Of a stretch of DNA of 46,124 nucleotides, positions 39,433-46,124 are shown piece after piece; position 1 is the first letter of the stretch; the number at the start of each line of letters is the position of its first letter. The notes below the pieces were generated by a model. It had not been told where the DNA came from and did not search any database. It worked only from the letters and a program-made list of their open reading frames with translations. Where the stretch lies: contig CAXFFS010000001.1 of assembly GCA_964002385.1 (NCBI GenBank), positions 1-46,124 on the forward strand, given 5' to 3'. The DNA comes from AEGEAN-183 sp964002385. GTDB lineage: Bacteria > Pseudomonadota > Gammaproteobacteria > Magnimaribacterales > Magnimaribacteraceae. A program made the position numbers and the translations under genes.

Positions 39433-40830
39433 TCAGTTATCTTCATTGTCTTCATAGTACTGAGTAGGATATCTTTCTTCCCTAGCTAGATTCTCGAATT
39501 TAGCTATTGAGTCCCTAAAGGCAAGAGAAGTGGTTCTAGTAGGCCCGTTCCTTTGTTTAGCTATATTAATCTCAGCTTTCCCTTTATTTTCTAAATCATT
39601 CCTATCGTAGTATTCATGTCTATATAAGAAAGCAATCACATCCGCATCTTGTTCTATAGCTCCAGAATCTCTTAAATCAGCCAATATAGGTCTTTTATTA
39701 GGTCTCGATTCAACTGCCCTATTTAACTGTGAGAGCGCAACTATTGGGACATCTAGTTCCTTTGCCAGAGCTTTAAGAGATCGACTTATCTCACTAATTT
39801 CTTGTACCCTATTATCGCTCCTACCGTGTACTTGCATTAGTCCAATATAATCTACTATGATCATGGCTAAATCCTTGTCTTCTCTCTTTACCCTTCTAGC
39901 CCTAGATCTCAATTCTGTAGGACTCAGTGCAGGGGTATCATCAAGAAGAATGTTTTTACTGCTTAATATGGACAAAGCTTTATCTATCCCTTCCCAATCT
40001 TTATCCTGAAGTTGCCCTCTCATTAGTCTTTGTAGATCTATATTTGCTATGCTAGAAATAAACCTTCTTACTACTTGTTCTGCAGACATTTCCATACTAA
40101 AGATCAATACAGTTTGATCTGTTTGTCTTGCTACATTCTCAGCTATGTTAAATGCTAAGGCTGTTTTCCCCATAGACGGTCTTCCAGCAATAATAATTAG
40201 ATCAGATTTTTGAAACCCTAGAGTAATTTCATCTATTTCAGTAAATCCAGTACTCACTCCTACCAGAGAATCTCCTGACTCGTTTGCTTCTTGTATATTG
40301 GAATAAACTGGTCCCAATAGCTCCCTTATTCCCTTTGGACCCGATGATCTTTTAGCATCATCCCTTAAGCTTAAGATGCTTTCTTCAGCATGGTCAATAA
40401 TTTGATCGCTACCAGAAGAATCTGACTCTCTTGCATTCTGGGCTATCTGGTCTACTGTAGTTATTAATCTTCTTAAATTAGATCTTTGCTTAATTATTTC
40501 AGCGTAACTTTCTATATTAGCTACACTAGGTGTCTCTTTGGCAAGCTGAGTTAAATAACCCTTACCCCCTAAGTTAACTAGCCCAGGTAGATCACCATTT
40601 CCTTCAAGAGCTTCTTGTACTGTTATAAGGTCTACAGGTTTACCTAGATCCTGTAGATTTTTGATAGTTTTAAAAATTAATTTATGTTCTTTTTTGTAGA
40701 AGTCTTCTTCTAGAACAACACTTGCCACTAGATCCCATGCATCATTTTTTAACATGATGCCTCCTAATACCGCTCTTTCAGCTTCTACTGAGAAGGGAAG
40801 CTGTTCATTTGAGGAAAGGTTTTGGGGCAT
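39433..40830 (-). CDS. dnaB: Replicative DNA helicase DnaB
   Basis: 465 residues (E. coli 471). The N-terminal domain (SVEAERAVLGGIMLKNDAWD) binds primase. The RecA-like C-domain has Walker A GRPSMGKTA at 216-224, EMSAEQVVRRF, Walker B MIIVDYIGLMQ, and SQLNRAVESRPNKRPILADLRDSGAIEQDADV. No intein or extra domain is present. It follows rplI, as in rpsF-rpsR-rplI-dnaB gene blocks, with a 77-base spacer. Confidence 0.98.
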   Translation of the reverse strand: MPQNLSSNEQLPFSVEAERAVLGGIMLKNDAWDLVASVVLEEDFYKKEHKLIFKTIKNLQDLGKPVDLITVQEALEGNGDLPGLVNLGGKGYLTQLAKETPSVANIESYAEIIKQRSNLRRLITTVDQIAQNARESDSSGSDQIIDHAEESILSLRDDAKRSSGPKGIRELLGPVYSNIQEANESGDSLVGVSTGFTEIDEITLGFQKSDLIIIAGRPSMGKTALAFNIAENVARQTDQTVLIFSMEMSAEQVVRRFISSIANIDLQRLMRGQLQDKDWEGIDKALSILSSKNILLDDTPALSPTELRSRARRVKREDKDLAMIIVDYIGLMQVHGRSDNRVQEISEISRSLKALAKELDVPIVALSQLNRAVESRPNKRPILADLRDSGAIEQDADVIAFLYRHEYYDRNDLENKGKAEINIAKQRNGPTRTTSLAFRDSIAKFENLAREERYPTQYYEDNEDN

Positions 40831-40907
40831 GTAAATATAATTCTGAGTCTTTTTTATTAGACCCTAATTTTCCCACTGGATTAGATTTAAAACAACAGAA
40901 ACTTACA

Positions 40908-41357
40908 CTATTCTTCGGCTTTAATAGTTATGGAAATTTCTTGAATAACTTCTGGATGAAGTTCCAAATCTATTTTATATTCTCCAAGTTTTTTTAGAGT
41001 TCCTTCTGGTAACCTGATTATTCCTTTCTCAATCTCTATACCTTGTTCACTTAAGGCATCTGAAATCTCTCTAGTTCCAATAGAACCGTATAAAGTGCCT
41101 TCTTCTGAAACCGGAACAGTAATAGAAATATCTAAAGATTCTAATTTGTTAACTAAGTCTAATGCTAACGATTTTCTTTCTAATTCAGCTTTTTCTAAAG
41201 ATGATTTTCTTTGCTCATATTCGGCTTTGTTTTCTTCATTTGCTTTGATTGCTTTACTGAAAGGAATTAAGAAATTCCTAGCGTAGCCTGATTTGACATT
41301 AACTAAATCTCCTGGATCCCCTAATTTAGTTATTTTTTCTAAAAGAATAACTTCCAT
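40908..41357 (-). CDS. rplI: 50S ribosomal protein bL9
   Basis: 149 residues (E. coli 149). It starts MEVILLEKITKLGDPGDLVNVKSGYARNFLIPFSKA, the bL9 N-domain, followed by the long connecting helix and the C-domain (SEEGTLYGSIGTREISDAL). It binds 23S rRNA near the L1 stalk. It is 2 bases downstream of rpsR. Confidence 0.98.
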   Translation of the reverse strand: MEVILLEKITKLGDPGDLVNVKSGYARNFLIPFSKAIKANEENKAEYEQRKSSLEKAELERKSLALDLVNKLESLDISITVPVSEEGTLYGSIGTREISDALSEQGIEIEKGIIRLPEGTLKKLGEYKIDLELHPEVIQEISITIKAEE

Positions 41358-41359
41358 AG

Positions 41360-41626
41360 TTATTTATAATGAGAGTCGGTATAAGGTAGAAGAGCTAAAT
41401 GCCTAGCTCTTTTTATAGCTGTAGTAAGTTGTCTCTGGTATTTAGCAGAGGTACCAGTTACCCTTGCTGGCATTATTTTTCCGGTTTCCGTAACAAATTC
41501 TTTTAATAAATTAATGTCTTTATAATCAATCTCTTCAATACCTAACGAGGTAAACTTACAAAATCTTCTTCGATTTTCTTGATCTGGACGTCTTTTTTTA
41601 AAATTCTTCTTTTGCTTTCTCGGCAT
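41360..41626 (-). CDS. rpsR: 30S ribosomal protein bS18
   Basis: 88 residues (E. coli 75), with a slightly longer N-terminus. KFTSLGIEEIDYKDINLLKEFVTETGKIMPARVTGTSAKYQRQLTTAIKRARHLALLPY is the conserved bS18 core. It has one Cys (Cys23) and so lacks a zinc-binding set. It pairs with bS6 on the 30S platform. It is 5 bases downstream of rpsF. Confidence 0.98.
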   Translation of the reverse strand: MPRKQKKNFKKRRPDQENRRRFCKFTSLGIEEIDYKDINLLKEFVTETGKIMPARVTGTSAKYQRQLTTAIKRARHLALLPYTDSHYK

Positions 41627-41631
41627 AGCCC

Positions 41632-42084
41632 TTATCCCTCATTGACCTTAACTTCTTCTTCAGGTTTTCCTGTGTTTTCTTTTTCTTCAGGTTTTTCATC
41701 CACTGAATTCAATTTAGGTTTTATAACTTCCTCCTTGTCACCCAGGTTCTCCTTATCTTCTTGCTCAGTTTGAGAAGATAAAGCTGACAATTCTGTTTCA
41801 GCCTTATTCTTAGTTACAATCAAATCTCGAATAATTGAGTCATTGAATTTAAAAGAAGATTTTATTTCATCTAGAGCATCTTTATTACACTCTACATTCA
41901 GTAGAGCATATGAAGCTTTAAATTGATCCTCTATTGGATAAACTAATTTTCTTCTTCCTATATTCTCTAAACGATGAACTGTTCCACCTGATTCTTTAAC
42001 TATAGAAGAGAACTTATTTAAAACTGATTGTGTTTGATCTGATTGATCGGGATGAACCAAAAAAACTATTTCGTAATGTCTCAT
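41632..42084 (-). CDS. rpsF: 30S ribosomal protein bS6 with long acidic C-terminal tail
   Basis: 150 residues (E. coli 131 mature). Residues 1-100 are the bS6 fold (MRHYEIVFLVHPDQSDQ, RRKLVYPIEDQFKASYALLNVEC). From about residue 105 the chain becomes Glu/Lys/Pro-rich and disordered (SSQTEQEDKENLGDKEE ... KPEEKENTGKPEEE), about 45 residues longer than usual. In E. coli, RimK adds glutamates to the S6 C-terminus after translation; here an acidic tail is encoded. A good promoter lies upstream. Confidence 0.95.
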   Translation of the reverse strand: MRHYEIVFLVHPDQSDQTQSVLNKFSSIVKESGGTVHRLENIGRRKLVYPIEDQFKASYALLNVECNKDALDEIKSSFKFNDSIIRDLIVTKNKAETELSALSSQTEQEDKENLGDKEEVIKPKLNSVDEKPEEKENTGKPEEEVKVNEG

Positions 42085-42111
42085 TTATACCTCTCGGTTT
42101 TTTAGCTCTCC

Positions 42112-42140
42112 CCTATAATCAGTAGAGAGCAAGGTATCAA
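42112..42140 (-). promoter_or_regulatory. Promoter of rpsF-rpsR-rplI(-dnaB)
   Basis: On the minus strand TTGATA (42135-42140) and TATAGG (42112-42117) are 17 bp apart in the 77-base ddl-rpsF spacer, about 30 bases before the rpsF ATG. Confidence 0.55.
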
Positions 42141-42161
42141 GGATGCGCATTCTATTTGAGC

Positions 42162-43133
42162 TTATTGCTTCAAGCAAGATGTATTTAATATCCTTACTAT
42201 TAAATTATTAAAATCTATTCCTTCAATGGCAGCTGATTTTGGTACCAGACTTTTCTCTGTTAAACCAGGTACTGTGTTGATTTCAATTAACTGGAAGTTG
42301 TTTTCTCTGTCTTTGATTAAATCAACTCTACCCCAGCCCTTGCAACCTAAACAAGAGAAAGCATGGAAAGAAAATTCTTTAACAGTATCTAACTCAACAG
42401 CATTTAAATCTGACTTTAAGTATTCTGTATCATTTCTAATATATTTTGCTTCAAAATCATAAAATGAGTTTTTTGGTTTGATGCTAACAGGTGTCAAAAT
42501 CTCTTCACCAAGAATAGGAACTGTAATTTCCTCTCCTTCAACAAAAGCTTCGACTAAAAGAGTGTCATCATATTTAATGGCTTCTTTCATAGCATCTTCT
42601 AAAGATGTATCGCCTCCTGGATGGACAATAGTTATGCCAAAACTAGAGCCTTCTCTAGCTGGTTTTACTACAAATGATTCTTTTAAAGGACTTATATCAT
42701 CTTCTGCAGACAAAAATGGGGAAGTTTCTAGATCACTGGTTCCAGCATTTTTGATTTCTACAAAATCAGGAGTGGGTAAAGATAACTCTCTCCATATTTT
42801 TTTAGTTTCAGATTTATTCATAGAAATTTCACATGATTTAGAATCACTACCAGTGAATTGAATATTATTTTCTTCTAGAATCCTCTGAATGTACCCATCT
42901 TCGCCCCCTCTTCCATGCAAAGCTATAAAAACTAGATCTAATGAGTTGACGATCCCTTTGATCTCATCTGGTGAAGTAAGGTCTATACCTGTCACACTAA
43001 GACCTAGGGATTTAATAGAATCCGTTACAGCTTTTCCTGTTTTCAAGGAAATCTCCCTTTCAGCTGACCAGCCTCCCATTAACACAGAAATCTCTCTGTC
43101 TATTAAATTGCTTAGATTTTGGTCCTCCACCAT
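42162..43133 (-). CDS. ddl: D-alanine--D-alanine ligase
   Basis: 323 residues (E. coli DdlB 306). Seen: VLMGGWSAEREISLKTG (N-terminal loop), FIALHGRGGEDGYIQRILEENNIQFTGSD, VKPAREGSSFGITIV (ATP-grasp), and ELIEINTVPGLTEKSLVP, the metal-binding end. It makes the D-Ala-D-Ala dipeptide for peptidoglycan. The start overlaps murC (TAATG). In E. coli ftsQ-ftsA-ftsZ follow, but here the cluster ends and rpsF begins. Confidence 0.96.
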   Translation of the reverse strand: MVEDQNLSNLIDREISVLMGGWSAEREISLKTGKAVTDSIKSLGLSVTGIDLTSPDEIKGIVNSLDLVFIALHGRGGEDGYIQRILEENNIQFTGSDSKSCEISMNKSETKKIWRELSLPTPDFVEIKNAGTSDLETSPFLSAEDDISPLKESFVVKPAREGSSFGITIVHPGGDTSLEDAMKEAIKYDDTLLVEAFVEGEEITVPILGEEILTPVSIKPKNSFYDFEAKYIRNDTEYLKSDLNAVELDTVKEFSFHAFSCLGCKGWGRVDLIKDRENNFQLIEINTVPGLTEKSLVPKSAAIEGIDFNNLIVRILNTSCLKQ

Positions 43134-44518
43134 TAGCTACTCTCCAGCATTAATTTCTTAGAAATATCAGAGATACTTCCAGCTCCTTGGATTAATAGAA
43201 CTTCTTTTTTCTTAGAAAAAGAGGAATTTATTAATTCTAAAGCTTGCTTAGTAGAGTTAGCTAACAATAAATTTTTAAGACCTTTGTCTTTAAGGCTCTC
43301 AAGTAGTGCTGAGGAGCTTATTCCATCAATAGGTTTTTCTCCTGCTGAATATATTTCCAAAAGAATTAGTCCTTCAACTAGTTGAAGGACTTCTACAAAT
43401 TCTTCATATAAATCCTTGGTTCTGGAAAACCTATGAGGTTGAAATACCATAGTTATTTCTGATCCTGGGAAAGATTCTCTTAAAGTAAGAATAGTATTCC
43501 TAATCTCAGTGGGATGATGTCCATAGTCATCTATTACAACAGTGTCACCTAAGTTTCCTAAAAATTCCATCCTTCTTCGTATTCCAGAAAATTTTTCTAA
43601 AGCTGACTTTATGTTTATTAAGGATACACCTTCTTCTATAGCCAAAACTGAAGCTGCTGTTGCATTTAAAACGTTGTGTTTACCTGGCAAATTTAATTTT
43701 AGGCGAGATACAGAATCCTTATCATAGGATAAAGTAAATTCAGATGTAAAAGATTCAGTCTTGTAATTGCTTATGATGTAATCATTGTGGTCCTCAAAGC
43801 CATAAAGGATTGTCTTTCTTGAAAAGGAGCCTACTAATTTTTTAATGATTGGATCATCTCCACAAGCAACCAGTAGACCGTTAAAAGGTAACTTTTTTAC
43901 AAATTTAATAAAAGCTTCTTCAAGATTATTCATATTATTTTTGTAATTAACTAAATGATCAGCATCTATATTGGTTATTATTTCTAATGAGGGTTGTAAC
44001 ATTAAAAAAGACTTGTCACTTTCATCTGCTTCCGCAAGCATATAATCTCCGGTTCCTAGCTTTGCATTGGAAGAAAAGCTATTGATAATCCCTCCATTAA
44101 TAAAGGTTGGGTCTAACATTGCTTCAGTCATAATTGAAGCTAAGATACTAGTAGTAGTAGTTTTGCCATGAGTTCCAGCAATTGCTACTCCTCTTTTCAT
44201 GTTCATTAAGCTTGATAAAAGTTCAGCCCTTTCAAGAATAGGTAAACCCAACTTACGAGCATGAGTGAGCTCAACATTTGTGCCTTCAATAGCTGTAGAT
44301 TTAATGACCATATCCACATCATCTAGATTAGTTACCTTATGACCGATGCTTAAATTTATTCCTAAGACCTCTAGTCTTTCAGTAACTTCTGATTCCTTAA
44401 TATCTGATCCAGATACTTCATAACCTAAATTAAATAGAACTTCAGCTAAACCGCTCATACCGCTGCCTCCTATACCTATAAAAAAGATTTTATTAGGTGT
44501 CTTCTTGGAGGGATTCAT
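43133..44518 (-). CDS. murC: UDP-N-acetylmuramate--L-alanine ligase
   Basis: 461 residues (E. coli 491). FIGIGGSGMSGLAEVLFNLGYEVSGSD is the N-terminal UDP-binding domain; GVAIAGTHGKTTTTSILA is the ATP P-loop; DYGHHPTEI and FQPHRFSRT lie in the C-domain. The ATG sits 26 bases inside the end of murG. It adds the first amino acid to UDP-MurNAc. Confidence 0.97.
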   Translation of the reverse strand: MNPSKKTPNKIFFIGIGGSGMSGLAEVLFNLGYEVSGSDIKESEVTERLEVLGINLSIGHKVTNLDDVDMVIKSTAIEGTNVELTHARKLGLPILERAELLSSLMNMKRGVAIAGTHGKTTTTSILASIMTEAMLDPTFINGGIINSFSSNAKLGTGDYMLAEADESDKSFLMLQPSLEIITNIDADHLVNYKNNMNNLEEAFIKFVKKLPFNGLLVACGDDPIIKKLVGSFSRKTILYGFEDHNDYIISNYKTESFTSEFTLSYDKDSVSRLKLNLPGKHNVLNATAASVLAIEEGVSLINIKSALEKFSGIRRRMEFLGNLGDTVVIDDYGHHPTEIRNTILTLRESFPGSEITMVFQPHRFSRTKDLYEEFVEVLQLVEGLILLEIYSAGEKPIDGISSSALLESLKDKGLKNLLLANSTKQALELINSSFSKKKEVLLIQGAGSISDISKKLMLESS

Positions 44519-45572
44519 CTATTTTCTTAAAAATTACTTTTGCTGCATCTGGAAGATAGGCAAGTTTAGCTGAATTAGCCATTGAAAGTCTTTCCTCATT
44601 ATCAAATGCAAGCTTTGTAAGCACAAAAGCCAATTCCGAAATATTTTCTTCTTCTGATGTTATGACCTTAGCTGCTCCAAGATCTTCTAAATATTTAGCA
44701 TTTAAAGCTTGATGTGCGTCGGTTGCCCAGGGCAAGGGAAGTAAGATACTAGGTGTGTATGTCGCTATCAATTCAGAAATAGTCATTGCTCCTGCCCTGC
44801 TAATGACTAAATCCGAGTTATTATAAACTTCTCCCATATTTTCAATAAATGATTCAACCTTGTAATTAATCTTTAATTCTTTGTAGAATTCTTCTAACTT
44901 ACTCTTATCTGAAACACCTGTTTGATGAATGATGCTCCAACTCTCCTTTTCTTTAACTTTTTTTAATGCTTCCATCACTAACCCATTAAGTTGTGAAGAT
45001 CCTTGGCTGCCCCCTAGTATCAATAGTTTAAATTCACCATTAAAAGTCTCTTCGTTATTAGTATTAATAAAAGAAGTAATTTCAGCTCTTACTGGATTTC
45101 CTACAAAAATGATTTTTTCGTTGTTCTTGTCAAAAGATTGGGGAAATCCTTCAAAACCGTTCCTCGCAAAATGCACTAATAACTTATTTGCTGAGCCGGC
45201 TACACTATTTTGTTCATGAATAAATAGAGGAATTCTTAAAACTCGTGAAGCAAGTCCTGGTCCTAAACTTGAATAGCCTCCAAAGCAAAATATAAAGTTA
45301 GGTTTAAGTTGCCTAAAGATATAAATAGATTTAATAAAAGAAAGTAAAAAGTGATAGATAGAAACGATTTTTTCTTTATAAGTTTTTTCCCTAAAACCTG
45401 AAGACATGATTGGTTGGAAGAAAAAATCTTCTTTTAGAGAAAGTTCTTGTTCTAAAGAATTTTCTTTTCCCATCCAATGTATCTGCACTCCAGAATTTTT
45501 AAATTGCCTAGCTATTTCCAGAGCTGGGTAAACATGACCTCCTGTACCCCCCGCAACAAATAAAGCTTTCAT
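44493..45572 (-). CDS. murG: UDP-N-acetylglucosamine--undecaprenyl-PP-MurNAc-pentapeptide transferase
   Basis: 359 residues (E. coli 355). FVAGGTGGHVYPALEIA (G-loop 1), FCFGGYSSLGPGLASR (G-loop 2), HEQNSVAGSANK, LILGGSQGSSQLN and ISRAGAMTISEL are the GT28 signatures. It makes lipid II at the inner membrane face. The start overlaps the ftsW stop (TAATG), and the 3' end overlaps murC by 26 bases. Confidence 0.97.
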   Translation of the reverse strand: MKALFVAGGTGGHVYPALEIARQFKNSGVQIHWMGKENSLEQELSLKEDFFFQPIMSSGFREKTYKEKIVSIYHFLLSFIKSIYIFRQLKPNFIFCFGGYSSLGPGLASRVLRIPLFIHEQNSVAGSANKLLVHFARNGFEGFPQSFDKNNEKIIFVGNPVRAEITSFINTNNEETFNGEFKLLILGGSQGSSQLNGLVMEALKKVKEKESWSIIHQTGVSDKSKLEEFYKELKINYKVESFIENMGEVYNNSDLVISRAGAMTISELIATYTPSILLPLPWATDAHQALNAKYLEDLGAAKVITSEEENISELAFVLTKLAFDNEERLSMANSAKLAYLPDAAKVIFKKIDESLQEDT

Positions 45573-46123
45573 TAGAAACTCACCCTTCTAGAAATACTTA
45601 TTGATGGCATTGCAGATTTCGTTTCCTGATCAACTCGAAGAACCAATGCACAAAGAGAGCACATAATTAATAAATTTGTACCTCCATAGCTTAAAAAGGG
45701 CAAAGTAAGACCTTTAGTAGGCAACAGTCCTGTTGCTACTCCAACGTTAATAAAAGTATGAAGGCCTATTAATATACCAACTCCATATGAAATTAAAAAA
45801 CCAAAATATAGATTTCGTTCAAGGGCTTTTCTTCCGATATAAAAACTCCTGAAAGAAATAAAAAATAGAGTTGCAATAATTATTATCGCAGTAAAAAGAC
45901 CCATCTCCTCAACTATTATAGAAAAAATAAAATCAGTATGTGCATCTGGAAGATATCCCAATTTCATAAGACCTTCTCCTAAGCCAACTCCAAACCATTC
46001 TCCCCTACCTATAGCCATAAGAGATAAAGTTAATTGATAACCTCCACCAAAAGGATCCGTCCAAGGATCCATAAAAGAAATAATCCTTTCCCATCTCCAT
46101 GGGACAAAAACGATTAAGGCCAA
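45572..46123 (-). CDS. ftsW: Peptidoglycan glycosyltransferase FtsW, C-terminal part (5' end beyond window)
   Basis: The last 183 residues of a SEDS protein. ISFMDPWTDPFGGGYQLTLSLMAIGRGEWFGVGLGEGLMKLGYLPDAHTDFIFSIIVEEMG is the conserved SEDS loop with the catalytic Asp region, and FINVGVATGLLPTKGLTLPFLSYGGTNLLIM the last conserved helix pair. It polymerises septal glycan with FtsI. The next gene is murG, as in the dcw cluster, which identifies it as FtsW rather than RodA. Confidence 0.95.
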   Translation of the reverse strand: MALIVFVPWRWERIISFMDPWTDPFGGGYQLTLSLMAIGRGEWFGVGLGEGLMKLGYLPDAHTDFIFSIIVEEMGLFTAIIIIATLFFISFRSFYIGRKALERNLYFGFLISYGVGILIGLHTFINVGVATGLLPTKGLTLPFLSYGGTNLLIMCSLCALVLRVDQETKSAMPSISISRRVSF

Positions 46124-46124
46124 G

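Noticed and set aside
1..46124. CRISPR array, insertion sequence or rRNA gene
   Set aside because: Read through by eye; no regularly spaced repeats, transposase genes or rRNA segments were noticed. A dedicated repeat search could not be run.

Overview
The window looks like a stretch of an AT-rich, compact gammaproteobacterial chromosome. The evidence is gene order: purC-bamC-dapA, fmdB-aspS-yebC-...-ybgC-tolQRAB-pal-cpoB, pyrG-kdsA-eno-ftsB-ispD-ispF-surE-pcm, ftsW-murG-murC-ddl and rpsF-rpsR-rplI-dnaB all follow gammaproteobacterial arrangements. Very short spacers, many TAATG overlaps and the loss of several usually neighbouring genes (gcvR, ruvCAB, truD, nlpD, rpoS, mutS, recX) suggest a streamlined, probably marine, SAR86-like lineage. 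That placement is inference; no rRNA is present.

Layout. 1-248 (-): 5' part of iscR, with a recognisable IscR operator over its promoter. 445-5346 (+): korC-korA-korB, a 2-oxoacid oxidoreductase with its own NAD(P)-linked flavin/Fe-S subunit, whose N-terminus carries an integrase-type DUF6538-like domain. 5348-9792: purC, bamC, dapA, bcp, an AI-2E/PerM-type permease and a TusA-like protein. 9864-13308: bepA, hinT, two DUF proteins, an unrecognised protein and crcB. 13316-13392 (-): tRNA-Lys(UUU).

13354-20328: a 6.9-kb island. A 41-bp exact copy of the 5' half of tRNA-Lys, beginning exactly at the anticodon loop, lies at 20288-20328 just after cpoB, where gammaproteobacteria such as E. coli carry tRNA-Lys. 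The simplest reading is insertion into the anticodon loop, separating the old 5' half from the 3' half and supplying a new 5' half and promoter. The island holds seven tightly packed + strand genes: a CDP-alcohol phosphatidyltransferase, a methyltransferase, a membrane phosphatase/sulfatase-superfamily enzyme, a RibD-type reductase with an unknown N-domain, a GT4 glycosyltransferase, a BchC-like dehydrogenase and a 6-pyruvoyltetrahydropterin-synthase homologue that lacks the catalytic residues. It has no integrase. This is the best candidate here for an undescribed system, perhaps a glycosylated pterin- or pyrimidine-type product linked to envelope lipids.

20359-28246 (-): cpoB, pal, tolB, a short tolA, tolR, tolQ, ybgC, a PDDEXK (Hjc-like) nuclease in the slot usually held by ruvCAB, yebC, aspS and an FmdB-like protein without its zinc cysteines. 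28344-29615 (+): a short proS without the INS editing domain. 29636-31234 (-): recA, with a near-perfect LexA box, and cinA. 31340-31663 (+): fdxA. 31644-39322 (-): DUF368, pcm, surE, ispF, ispD, ftsB, eno, kdsA, pyrG. 39433-46123 (-): dnaB, rplI, rpsR, rpsF, ddl, murC, murG and the 3' part of ftsW. No gene-free stretch exceeds 300 bases, and no CRISPR array or insertion sequence was seen.
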